Source: an uncultured Saprospiraceae bacterium
GTDB taxonomy: Bacteria; Bacteroidota; Bacteroidia; Chitinophagales; Saprospiraceae
Reading direction: 5' to 3'
Length of the DNA: 64,000 nt
Assembly (NCBI GenBank): GCA_938002665.1
Contig: CALLAE010000004.1
Location: 38,824-102,823 of the forward strand
Shown here piece by piece: positions 9,700 to 19,222 of this stretch. Within the stretch, counting starts at the first letter, position 1. Each line of letters starts with the position of its first letter. The notes beneath the pieces were generated by a model. The model had not been told where the DNA came from and ran no database searches. It saw only the letters and a program-made list of their open reading frames with translations. The translations under genes were made by a program, and so were the position numbers.

Positions 9700-10485
9700 A
9701 TGATGAGACACAACTCCTTGTTATGGGAACTGTCTAAAGGTGATAACTCGGCAAGATCATATCTTTTTGGGACGATGCATGTAAAAGATGAAAAAGCTTA
9801 CCAGCACATCAAGAAAGCTCAGAACGCCTTGTGTAAATGCAGTCACTTCTACTCCGAAATCAATCTCGATAAAGCAAAACTACAATTAGATACTAGCCAT
9901 TATCTTTTAGCAGATGAGGCCAGCCTAGATAAAGCTTTAGGACAGAAAAGGTTTGACAAAATGAAAACAATCTTTGATCGTACTTTTAGTTTTGACTTAG
10001 AACGGCACAAAAGATTTTTGCCCCTGATTATTCTTAACATGCTTGCAGAAAGTGTCTTACGAGAAGACAATCATCAGGCCCTGGATGCTTATCTTTGGAC
10101 GGCAGCAAAAAAACTAAAATTAGTTTGTGATGGCTTGGAGACAATAGAAGAACAAGTATCAGTACTTACCGCTCTTGACCTAGATGTTCAGTTAAAAATG
10201 TTAAAAGAGGTTGCTGAAAATATATCTAAATACAGAAAGTCTGTAATAAGTCTAAGTGAATTGTATGTCAATGAAGATATTGTGAAATTATACCAGAAAA
10301 CTAAAAGGAGTTTAGGTGCATTGAGAAAAGATCTATTGTACAAAAGAAATGATATAATGTCTAATCGCATTTATTTCAATATACAACAAGCTAGTTTCTA
10401 TGCAGTAGGTGCAGCTCATTTGGGAGGAGACAAAGGAATCTTAGCCAAACTTAAGAGAAAAGGTATTACACTAAAACCGATATAA
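9700..10485 (+). CDS. TraB/GumN family protein
   Basis: SLLWELSKGDNSARSYLFGTMHVKDEKAY, AVGAAHLGGDKGILAKLKRKG. Confidence 0.88.
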   Translation: MMRHNSLLWELSKGDNSARSYLFGTMHVKDEKAYQHIKKAQNALCKCSHFYSEINLDKAKLQLDTSHYLLADEASLDKALGQKRFDKMKTIFDRTFSFDLERHKRFLPLIILNMLAESVLREDNHQALDAYLWTAAKKLKLVCDGLETIEEQVSVLTALDLDVQLKMLKEVAENISKYRKSVISLSELYVNEDIVKLYQKTKRSLGALRKDLLYKRNDIMSNRIYFNIQQASFYAVGAAHLGGDKGILAKLKRKGITLKPI

Positions 10486-10491
10486 ATTAAC

Positions 10492-10839
10492 ATGAAATCA
10501 GATATCAAAATAACAGTTGAGCTAGATAGTAAAAAACAGCCTGAAAAAATTACCTGGTCAGCTGACTCTCCTGATGGGGTACAGACTAGAGAGAGCAAAG
10601 CCTTACTCTTATCTTTCTTTGATACTGCATCTTTAGAAACATTCAAAATTGATCTGTGGACAAATGAGATGCAGATAGCAGAAATGGATAGATTGATGTT
10701 CCATACCCTACGAGCATTGACTGATACTTATTATAAAGCTACTAAGAACGAGGAGTTGGCTAATCATATGAGGAGCTTTGTAGATCATTTTGGAGAATTT
10801 ACGAGCATAATACCCAAAGAGTCCAAACAATCAGAATAA
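10492..10839 (+). CDS. gldC: Gliding motility protein GldC
   Basis: DIKITVELDSKKQPEKITWSADSPDG...FKIDLWTNEMQIAEMDRLMFHTLRALTDTYYKAT matches recalled GldC pattern. Confidence 0.88.
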   Translation: MKSDIKITVELDSKKQPEKITWSADSPDGVQTRESKALLLSFFDTASLETFKIDLWTNEMQIAEMDRLMFHTLRALTDTYYKATKNEELANHMRSFVDHFGEFTSIIPKESKQSE

Positions 10840-11009
10840 ATAACGTATTACAGATTATTTATATATAATTAATTGTTAATATAAAAGTTATCCACATACT
10901 TTATATTGAATCTTTTGTAATTTATTGATAAACAGATACTTAGGTGTCATGATTTCCACAATGGTCTAATTTGTTACATATTAAATAAAAAATTAATATA
11001 TATAATTTC

Positions 11010-11017
11010 TATATTCG
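11010..11017 (+). promoter_or_regulatory. Candidate -7 box TATATTCG upstream of S24 regulator
   Basis: One mismatch to TAnnTTTG, 22 nt before the ATG at 11039. Confidence 0.45.
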
Positions 11018-11038
11018 TATCTTACTCAATCTAATAGG

Positions 11039-11908
11039 ATGCAAAACAAACTAACTGAAAGATTCATAGAGTGCCTGAATCTGATAAAAGAGCAAAATAA
11101 CATACCCTCTAACAGGCAGTTTGCTAAAGCAATAGGAATCCATAATCAATGTCTTAGCGATATTACAACTGGGAAAAGGCCTGTAAATGCCGATCACATT
11201 CTTAAGCTAGTCACCTCTTATAATATCAATGCCAACTATATTTTCTCAGGTGAAGGCGCCATTTTCGATAATCTAGATGACAACAATAAAAAATCAATTC
11301 CCCATAATGGAATTATTACGATAGTTACAAATGAGGAAGGTCAGGAAAAGATAGTGCATGTCCCAGTCGCTGCGCAAGCTGGATATATTGACCAATTTTT
11401 AGATCCCGTATTCATAGAAGAATTGCCAACATTCAATCTGCCAGACAGAAGATTCTCCACTGGCACGCATAGGTGTTTTGACATTTCAGGAGATAGTATG
11501 GAGCCCTCACTTTTTGCAGGCGAAAAACTCGTTTGCAGCTTTATAGATCCTGAAAACTGGGTTGGAAACCTAAGAAACAACTACGTCTATGTGGTGGTTA
11601 CTTCATCAGGTCTAGTTGTCAAACGTTTAGTGAATTGCATCAAGGATAGCAATGAATTAATCCTAAAGTCAGATAACAGTTTCTATGATAATTATACCAT
11701 CCCTATTGATGAGGTAAAGGAAATATGGCTAGTTACTTACAAGATTTCTCCATTTATGCCATCTCCGAATAATATTAGAAATGCCTTACATAAGGAAGTG
11801 GATAGCCTGAGGTCAACAATTTCTGATCAAAGCAAGATGATTCTTAGCCTCAACACGACCATCGAAAAAATGCTCAAGCAAAACAGGATGACCTCAGCTA
11901 GATATTGA
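11039..11908 (+). CDS. LexA/CI-like regulator: HTH plus S24 peptidase domain, likely self-cleaving
   Basis: N-terminal HTH (NRQFAKAIGIHNQCLSDITTGKRP); candidate Ala-Gly cleavage site VAAQAGY; Ser in SGDSMEPSLFAGE and Lys in VVKRLV. Confidence 0.9.
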   Translation: MQNKLTERFIECLNLIKEQNNIPSNRQFAKAIGIHNQCLSDITTGKRPVNADHILKLVTSYNINANYIFSGEGAIFDNLDDNNKKSIPHNGIITIVTNEEGQEKIVHVPVAAQAGYIDQFLDPVFIEELPTFNLPDRRFSTGTHRCFDISGDSMEPSLFAGEKLVCSFIDPENWVGNLRNNYVYVVVTSSGLVVKRLVNCIKDSNELILKSDNSFYDNYTIPIDEVKEIWLVTYKISPFMPSPNNIRNALHKEVDSLRSTISDQSKMILSLNTTIEKMLKQNRMTSARY

Positions 11909-12135
11909 GAATGAATAAAAGAATAACTGGAATAGTTACATATCATGAACTTGAAGGAGGTTTTTGGGGTATAGACACAGGAGCCGAGAAATACTTACCT
12001 ATCAACCTCCCAGAGCAGCTAAAAAACAACGGCAGTAAAATAAGCTGTTCTATTACAATATTAGAAGATGTAATGACAATACATAACTGGGGTGAGCCCT
12101 GCACAATCTTTTCCTTCTCCACTTTAGACATATAA
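11905..12135 (+). CDS. Hypothetical small protein
   Basis: Overlaps stop of preceding CDS and abuts next CDS; operonic context. Confidence 0.6.
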   Translation: MRMNKRITGIVTYHELEGGFWGIDTGAEKYLPINLPEQLKNNGSKISCSITILEDVMTIHNWGEPCTIFSFSTLDI

Positions 12136-12139
12136 AAGA

Positions 12140-12736
12140 ATGGCACAAGAGACTGTCATATCCATTCCATCCACCTCCTCATCTTCAGCAATAGAAATCT
12201 GCAAAGGAGAACTTGTATATACTAACGATGGTAACTCCTTCAAAAAGCTTGTACACAAAATCCTAGGTAAGGAAGCTAATAACTCAGAAGTACTAGGACA
12301 AAAGTTAGATAACCTTAATACTAAGAACCTAGCCCAACTAAGAAGGCAAATCGCTTATATCAGTGATGACCTTTACTTATCTGAAGTAGTATCTGTGCAG
12401 ACGAATATTGACATATATGCCAAAAGCATAGGTCTCGCATCTCCACCTACCTTTATCAATGCCTGGATGCAGAACACTAAGCTGAGGCAAGAAGATATTG
12501 TCGAGGAACTAAATACAATACAAAAGCATCAACTAAGAATTATAATAGGTCTAGCTAAAAATCCTAAACTGGTCATCTTAGCTAATCCCATTTCTCAAAT
12601 AGATAACTCAGTCTATCTTAAATCTATGGAAGGGTTCTATTCTATGATGATGGAGAAAGGCCTGACACTAATCACGAGCTATTCTAATGCCCAACTAATG
12701 TCCCAATTTCCAGGCCGTGTCATACAGCTGAATTAA
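12140..12736 (+). CDS. Degenerate FtsE-like ABC ATPase (predicted non-catalytic)
   Basis: KGELVY...[27 protein letters not shown]...[18 protein letters not shown]...[10 protein letters not shown] aligns along FtsE, but Walker A, signature and Walker B acidic residues are missing. Confidence 0.8.
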   Translation: MAQETVISIPSTSSSSAIEICKGELVYTNDGNSFKKLVHKILGKEANNSEVLGQKLDNLNTKNLAQLRRQIAYISDDLYLSEVVSVQTNIDIYAKSIGLASPPTFINAWMQNTKLRQEDIVEELNTIQKHQLRIIIGLAKNPKLVILANPISQIDNSVYLKSMEGFYSMMMEKGLTLITSYSNAQLMSQFPGRVIQLN

Positions 12737-14844
12737 TGCTTCATCAAACCAAAAGCTTCAGCTGCACTTTCCACTGGTAGCTTACAGACTTTATTCTGGC
12801 AAACATATATCCGAGTGACACCTTCGATATACTTACTCTTTAGTAACTCCAGTTCCCCTTCTCTTTTACTACCTAGAAATATAGAATTTCCATGATACCT
12901 ACTAGCTAATTCTTTACGCAATGCCATTGCATCCTCACCGACTATTGCCAATTCATAAGGCGTCTTAATATGATCTAGCAATAACTGCATCCAATTACTA
13001 TAAAAACTCAAGTACTCTGTTGTCGACAATTTATCCATCATGTTATTCAACATTTGCTTAGACGTCTCAAGGTACTTCTTATTGTAACTGAGAGTCCCTA
13101 AAGTAAAGAGGCTTCTAGCCATAGATGAGTTAGAAGCTGGAATAACATTATCATTATATTCTGCTTTGTTAGCCACTAGAGGGGGGTCTAGCTTGGAAGT
13201 ATAATCAAACATCTTAGTGCCATCATTGAAGAAATTTGTGTAACAATATGCAGCTAGCTTGTCACTATGTTCTATCCATTTTTTATCAAAAGTTGCTTGG
13301 TACAATTTTAGAAAAGCATGGATAGTCAAGGCGTAATCATCCAAGAAAGCATTGATACTCGACTTTCCATCTTTATAATTTCTATTGAGCCTTCCGCCTT
13401 TTTCCATCTGTTTATCCACAATGAACTCAGCATTCTGCAGAGCCTTTACTAAATATTTTTCTTCTCCTAGAGCATTATATGCATCCAGATAGCCAGCCAG
13501 CATCAAGGCATTCCAGCTGGTCAAGGTTTTGTCATCTGTACCAGGCCTCACCCTCTTAGCTCTTACTGACATCAGCTGAACTTTACTTGCAGTGATTGCT
13601 TTTTCAGCATCAGTGAGAGACATGGAGTTTTCCTTTGCTAGACTTTCTAGGTTCTTCACTTTATTAAGAATAGTAGTATGTTCCCAATTGCCTTCTTCGG
13701 AAACATCATAAAGTTTTTTGAAAAGCTTTGCTTCATTTGTCTGTCCCAATACTGCATCTATTTCTTCTTCCGTCCAGACATAAAATTTCCCTTCCTCTCC
13801 TTCACTATCTGCATCTAAGGAAGAGTAGAATCCATTCTGATCTGACATCAGCTCTCTTTCTATAAAATCTATAGTTTCTACAACTACATCTTTATAGAGT
13901 TGCTTTTGTGTGAGTTGATAGGCTTGTGCATATATACTGACTAGTTGCCCATTATCATATAGCATTTTTTCAAAGTGAGGCACCAGCCATGCTTTATCAG
14001 TTGAGTATCTAGCAAAGCCACCTCCCAGTTGATCATAGATACCTCCGTTAGCCATTTTGTCTAGGCTGAGCAGGGTAGTATTGAGTGCAGCTTCATTTCC
14101 GGTAATCCAGTGGTATTTCATGAGAAACTCGTAGGCATTTGGCATAGGAAACTTAGGTTCACCTTGTCTTCCGCCATCTATCTGGTCATACTTACCTAAG
14201 CACTTATCCACTACATGATCTAAATCTGACATTGTGAAATTAAAAGGATTAGTGTTGACCTCTATCAAGTTTGATCCAGCAATCCCTTCAGTCAACTGAT
14301 TAGCTGACTCTTCCAACTTAGTTGGGTCATTTTGTTTTAGATCTACAAATTGATCAAGCAGTTTTAGCCATTGTTCTTTAGGATAGTAGGTGCCGGCGTA
14401 GATTGGTTTTCCATTAGGTAAGGTAATTGCATTTAGAGGCCAACCACCCCTGCCACTAATTAGTTGAGCAGCTGTCATATACACATCATCTACATCTGGC
14501 CGCTCCTCTCTATCCACTTTGATAGGAACAAAGTGCTCATTCATCAGTTGCGCAACAATAGAATCTTCAAAAGATTCGTGCTCCATAACATGGCACCAGT
14601 GACAAGCAGCATAGCCTACAGAAATAATCATCAGCTTGTCTTCGGCTTTTGCTTTGTCTAAAGCTTCTTTACCCCATGGATGCCAGTCTACTGGATTGTA
14701 GGCATGTTGTAATAAGTATGGACTAGACTCATTGACCAGCTTATTAGCACGTTTACCATCCTGAATGCTGCTTACAGATTTCTTATTACAAGCTATAAAG
14801 CCCAAAAGAGCAAGAAGTAATAAGATATAGTTCTTGAGAGACAT
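12733..14844 (-). CDS. Thioredoxin domain-containing YyaL/DUF255 family lipoprotein
   Basis: [57 protein letters not shown]. Confidence 0.95.
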   Translation of the reverse strand: MSLKNYILLLLALLGFIACNKKSVSSIQDGKRANKLVNESSPYLLQHAYNPVDWHPWGKEALDKAKAEDKLMIISVGYAACHWCHVMEHESFEDSIVAQLMNEHFVPIKVDREERPDVDDVYMTAAQLISGRGGWPLNAITLPNGKPIYAGTYYPKEQWLKLLDQFVDLKQNDPTKLEESANQLTEGIAGSNLIEVNTNPFNFTMSDLDHVVDKCLGKYDQIDGGRQGEPKFPMPNAYEFLMKYHWITGNEAALNTTLLSLDKMANGGIYDQLGGGFARYSTDKAWLVPHFEKMLYDNGQLVSIYAQAYQLTQKQLYKDVVVETIDFIERELMSDQNGFYSSLDADSEGEEGKFYVWTEEEIDAVLGQTNEAKLFKKLYDVSEEGNWEHTTILNKVKNLESLAKENSMSLTDAEKAITASKVQLMSVRAKRVRPGTDDKTLTSWNALMLAGYLDAYNALGEEKYLVKALQNAEFIVDKQMEKGGRLNRNYKDGKSSINAFLDDYALTIHAFLKLYQATFDKKWIEHSDKLAAYCYTNFFNDGTKMFDYTSKLDPPLVANKAEYNDNVIPASNSSMARSLFTLGTLSYNKKYLETSKQMLNNMMDKLSTTEYLSFYSNWMQLLLDHIKTPYELAIVGEDAMALRKELASRYHGNSIFLGSKREGELELLKSKYIEGVTRIYVCQNKVCKLPVESAAEAFGLMKH

Positions 14845-14871
14845 ATGTATTTATTTAAAGACTTAGAAGGG

Positions 14872-14879
14872 CAAATATA
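14872..14879 (-). promoter_or_regulatory. Candidate -7 box TATATTTG (minus strand)
   Basis: Exact TAnnTTTG match, 28 nt upstream of the start at 14844. Confidence 0.55.
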
Positions 14880-14995
14880 GTCTTCTCCTGCTGTTCTTTT
14901 AAGAGACAGAACAAAGGCTTATATTATTCTTAACGGACTGATTATCTGAGACTTACTAAATTTTTACTATTTTACAGATAACAACTTTAGATCTT

Positions 14996-15484
14996 ATGCA
15001 TAGTCAGGTAGATTATAACTGGAGAAAGCTGAGTGGCGATAAAATAGAAGAGCCTCTAAAAGAAGCTGTTATCAGCACCATACTGAGAGAAAGAGAGGCT
15101 GGCAATAAGTTGAAAGTTTGTATTGGATCTGATTCTTTAGATAGAGCTGGAGTGGTGGAGTTTGCTACTGTCATTGTTTTTCTCAGAGAAAAGAAAGGTG
15201 GTTTTATGTTTATATCCAATGATAGGAAAGTTCAAAAGATGTCTATAAAAGAGCGAATGATTGCGGAGGTTGCCAGATCTATTGAGGTAGCTTACTCTCT
15301 TTGTGATGTTCTGGACCTTTACAAAGTAGAGCTGGAAGTCCATGCAGACATCAATACTGACCCTGGCTTCAAATCCAATGTTGCTCTTCGTGAAGCAATG
15401 GGTTATATACTAGGTATGGGCTTCGTATTCAAAGCTAAACCTGACGCCTTTGCTAGCTCTTCATGTGCTGACAAATGTATTTGA
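14996..15484 (+). CDS. YkuK/DUF458 ribonuclease H-like protein
   Basis: KVCIGSDSLDRAGVVEFATVIVFLR ... EVHADINTDPGFKSN. Confidence 0.8.
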   Translation: MHSQVDYNWRKLSGDKIEEPLKEAVISTILREREAGNKLKVCIGSDSLDRAGVVEFATVIVFLREKKGGFMFISNDRKVQKMSIKERMIAEVARSIEVAYSLCDVLDLYKVELEVHADINTDPGFKSNVALREAMGYILGMGFVFKAKPDAFASSSCADKCI

Positions 15485-15615
15485 TCTTAGGTTATTGTTC
15501 TAGGTTATCAGACTGTATTTTTGATATAACCTACTGTGAGCATATAGCTCATAACTTTAATGGTTTTCCAACAATGATTTCAGAATAATTTAGTTTAATT
15601 CGTAAAAATTTTCAG

Positions 15616-16938
15616 ATGAGATTATTAGCCTATGTCATCTTGTTTTTTCTAGGCACCACAGTGCATGCCCAGATGAATAAGATAGAGTTTACAGAATACG
15701 ATCTAGATAATGGTTTGCATGTTATTCTACACCAAGATGCGTCTACACCTATAGTCACCGTCTCAGTGATGTATCATGTAGGATCAAAGAATGAGAAGCC
15801 TGACAAAACTGGTTTTGCACATTTCTTTGAGCATTTACTTTTTGAAGGCTCAGAGAATATTAAAAGAGGAGAGTATGATTCTTATGTAGAGAGTGCAGGA
15901 GGTACCCTTAATGCCAATACCACTTATGATCGGACCTTTTACTTTGAGATACTACCTTCTAATCAGTTAGAGCTAGGGCTATGGCTGGAATCAGAAAGAA
16001 TGCTACATGCAGTAGTAGACATAGAAGGTGTAGAGACTCAGAGACAAGTTGTAAAAGAAGAGAGAAGGCAGAGAATAGATAACCAGCCTTACGGCTCCGT
16101 AGTGGAGGAAAGTATGAAGCGCATGTATTCATCTCACCCTTACAAATGGCCAGTAATAGGCTATATGGAGCATCTCAATGCTGCTGAAGAGGCAGACTAC
16201 AAGCAGTTCTATGCAGACTTTTACGTACCTAATAATGCTGTACTGAGTATAGCTGGAGATATAGATATAAATCAGACTAAAGAATGGATTGCAAAATACT
16301 TTGGCTCAATACCTAAGAGCACTAAGCAGATATACAGACCTTCTATTACGGAACCTAACCTGACAAGTGAAATACGTGATACAATATATGATAACATTCA
16401 GCTACCTGCAGTTATTCAGACTTATAGAATACCTGCCCAAGGTACTCCAGAGTTCTATGCAGTCTCTATGCTCGCTACCTTGCTATCCCAAGGAGAATCA
16501 TCTAGACTAAACAAGGCCTTGGTAGACGAACAACAAAAAGCACTTTTTGTAGGAGCTTTCCCATTTGAATTAGAAGACCCGGGAGTAAGTATCGCCTTTG
16601 CAATATGTAATATGGGACTAGACCCAGCTGATGTGGAAATGGCAATGGATGCAGAGGTAGACAAAGTGAAGAATGAATTAATCTCAGATGAAGAATTTCA
16701 GAAACTTAAAAATCAAATCGAAAATGACTTCATCAGTTCTAATGCTAGAATGTCAGGTATAGCTGAAAGCTTAGCTAACTATCATATGTATTTCGGTAAT
16801 GCTGATCTAATTAATACTGAGATAGATCGATATCTAGCAGTGACTAAAGAAGATATAATGGAAGCTGCAAAAAATTATTTCAATAAGGAGAACAGAGTGG
16901 TTCTTTATTATTTACCTAAGCCTACTGCTCAACCATAA
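15616..16938 (+). CDS. M16 family metallopeptidase, catalytic type
   Basis: HFFEHLLFEGSENIKRGEYDSYVE retains HxxEH; signal peptide. Confidence 0.95.
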   Translation: MRLLAYVILFFLGTTVHAQMNKIEFTEYDLDNGLHVILHQDASTPIVTVSVMYHVGSKNEKPDKTGFAHFFEHLLFEGSENIKRGEYDSYVESAGGTLNANTTYDRTFYFEILPSNQLELGLWLESERMLHAVVDIEGVETQRQVVKEERRQRIDNQPYGSVVEESMKRMYSSHPYKWPVIGYMEHLNAAEEADYKQFYADFYVPNNAVLSIAGDIDINQTKEWIAKYFGSIPKSTKQIYRPSITEPNLTSEIRDTIYDNIQLPAVIQTYRIPAQGTPEFYAVSMLATLLSQGESSRLNKALVDEQQKALFVGAFPFELEDPGVSIAFAICNMGLDPADVEMAMDAEVDKVKNELISDEEFQKLKNQIENDFISSNARMSGIAESLANYHMYFGNADLINTEIDRYLAVTKEDIMEAAKNYFNKENRVVLYYLPKPTAQP

Positions 16939-16948
16939 AATAGACAAG

Positions 16949-19087
16949 ATGAAATTTCAACATATACTCATATTATTTTTTGCAATTCTCCTAGGAACTC
17001 AGTGTACTCCCAAAGTTGCAGAAACAGTTCAAGGGGAAATAACCATGCAGTCCACCAAAGAAACATGGAGGGCTAATGCACCTAAACCAGGACCTGCTAG
17101 AAAAGTACAAATGGGAAACTACAATGTATTTGACCTAGATAATGGGTTGAAGGTTATAGTAGTAGAAAATCACAAACTGCCTCGTGTTTCTTACCAGGTG
17201 TCATTGAATAATCTAGCCTTGTATGAAGGAGATCAAGCTGGATATGTGAGCTTTGCGGGTAGTATGCTCAGTAGAGGAACCAGCTCCAAATCAAAAGCAG
17301 ACATTGATAAAATGGTAGACCAGCTCGGAGCCTCGCTCAGCACCTCTTCTAATGGCGTTTTTGGAAGTGCACTTACTAAGCATCAAGGTACCTTACTAGA
17401 AGTTATGTCTGATGTTCTTCTGAATCCTTCATTTCCCAAAGAGGAATTTGAAAAAGTCAAAACACAAACATTATCAGGATTGCAATCTGCGAAAGATGAT
17501 CCTAATACTATAGCAAGTAATGTTGTCGCAAATGTAAATTATCCTAAGGGTCATCCTTATGGTGAAGTTCAGACCGAAGAAACTGTAAACAGAATAGAAT
17601 TAAAAAAGTGTAAGGAGTATTATGACACCTATTTCAAACCCAATAATGCCTACTTAACTATTGTAGGTGATATAACCTTAGCAGAAGCCGAGGCAAATGC
17701 GGTAAAATACTTTGGTAACTGGAAGCAAGGAAAGATACCTGTCTTAGAGTATAAGCAAGCTATGAGACCGCAAGAACCCAGAGTTGCATTTGCTAACAAG
17801 GATGGTGCTGTCCAATCTGTTGTGAAAATCACCTACCCCATAGATATGAAACCTGGCTCACAAGATGCTTTACATGCTTCTGTGATGAATGCCATTTTGG
17901 GCGGAGGAATATTTCTGGGAAGATTAATGCAAAATCTAAGAGAAGATAAAGCCTTCACCTATGGAGCTAGATCTAGCGTAAATGCTGACCGTCTAGCTGG
18001 AAGCTTTTCTGCAGGAGCCAGTGTAAGGACTGAGGTAACAGATAGTTCCATCGTGGAGTTCCTTTATGAAATGGATAGAATAGCCACAGAACCTGTATCA
18101 GAAAAAGATTTACGATTAGCTAAGAATTCTATGGCAGGTGCTTTTGCCAGATCTTTAGAATCCCCACAAAGTCTAGCCAGATATGCACAGAATATTGTAA
18201 GATATGATTTACCAGAAGATCATTACGATACTTATCTAGAGAGATTGGATGCCGTATCAATTGCAGACGTACAAAACATCGCAAAAAAACACATCACTAA
18301 AGACAATGCTAATATTGTTGTCGTCGGGAACAAAGATGAAATAGCTGAAAAACTCAAAGTCTTCGATGGTAATGGTCAACTCGATTTCTATGACGCTTTT
18401 GGTAATATTATGGAAATTCCAGATGTTAGCTTACCTGAAGACATCACAGCTATATCTGTAATAGAAAAGTATATAGATCGTATGGGGGGAAAAGAAAAAT
18501 GGCAAAATGTCAAGACAATGGCATCTACCTATTCTATGGAGGTCATGGGTATGAAGATGAATGTCGATATTATGAAGAAAGCACCCAACAAGGCAGCTAT
18601 GAAGATAGGCTCTGAAGCGATGACGATGCAGGAACAAAAGTTTGATGGCGAAAGAGCCTTCAGTGCAGCGGGTAATAACGTACAAACGGTTACAGAAGGT
18701 CCACTTTTCGAACAAGCAAAATCTATGGCTGTCATGTTCAAACACTTAGATTACACTGGTGAAGGCTATAATTTAGAGCTAAAGGGATTAGACAATGTAA
18801 ATGGAGAATCTTGTTATAAGATCATCGTGGTTAATCCTTCAGGAAAGAAGACAACTGAATACTATAGTGTCAAGTCTGGATTACTAATGAGAGAAGTGGC
18901 AACAGAAGAAACCATGGGGCAAACAATGACAGTAAGTCAAGATTTTGCAGATTATGAAACGATAGATGGCTTCCCATCTCCTAAAAAAGTGACTACTTCA
19001 GGCATGGGTCCTGCTCCTTTTGTAATGGAACTCAAATCAGTGAAGTACAATCAAGAAATAGATGATGCAGTTTTTATGATTAAATAG
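16949..19087 (+). CDS. M16 family peptidase-like lipoprotein lacking HxxEH, with LolA-like C-terminal extension
   Basis: M16 fold (NGLKVIVVENHKLPRVSYQ, RLMQNLREDKAFTYGARS) but FAGSMLSRG replaces the zinc motif; C-terminal about 220 aa resembles outer-membrane lipoprotein-sorting domains. Confidence 0.88.
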   Translation: MKFQHILILFFAILLGTQCTPKVAETVQGEITMQSTKETWRANAPKPGPARKVQMGNYNVFDLDNGLKVIVVENHKLPRVSYQVSLNNLALYEGDQAGYVSFAGSMLSRGTSSKSKADIDKMVDQLGASLSTSSNGVFGSALTKHQGTLLEVMSDVLLNPSFPKEEFEKVKTQTLSGLQSAKDDPNTIASNVVANVNYPKGHPYGEVQTEETVNRIELKKCKEYYDTYFKPNNAYLTIVGDITLAEAEANAVKYFGNWKQGKIPVLEYKQAMRPQEPRVAFANKDGAVQSVVKITYPIDMKPGSQDALHASVMNAILGGGIFLGRLMQNLREDKAFTYGARSSVNADRLAGSFSAGASVRTEVTDSSIVEFLYEMDRIATEPVSEKDLRLAKNSMAGAFARSLESPQSLARYAQNIVRYDLPEDHYDTYLERLDAVSIADVQNIAKKHITKDNANIVVVGNKDEIAEKLKVFDGNGQLDFYDAFGNIMEIPDVSLPEDITAISVIEKYIDRMGGKEKWQNVKTMASTYSMEVMGMKMNVDIMKKAPNKAAMKIGSEAMTMQEQKFDGERAFSAAGNNVQTVTEGPLFEQAKSMAVMFKHLDYTGEGYNLELKGLDNVNGESCYKIIVVNPSGKKTTEYYSVKSGLLMREVATEETMGQTMTVSQDFADYETIDGFPSPKKVTTSGMGPAPFVMELKSVKYNQEIDDAVFMIK

Positions 19088-19105
19088 AGAAATAGAACTA
19101 ATACG

Positions 19106-19139
19106 AGGCTTGGTCATATAAATGGCCAAGCCTTTTTTT
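19106..19139 (+). terminator. Intrinsic terminator downstream of M16 pair
   Basis: AGGCTTGG...CCAAGCCT followed by TTTTTTT. Confidence 0.85.
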
Positions 19140-19222
19140 CTGCCCCTCATGGTGGAAATTTAGTTCTAGTTATCATTTGCCTTTTATGAACAACTACTAG
19201 AATTAGAATATTCATATAAAGT

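Noticed and set aside
13412-13420. Second perfect TTATCCACA 9-mer
   Set aside because: Lies inside the YyaL/DUF255 coding sequence (encodes part of IVDKQM on the minus strand); chance occurrence is likely.
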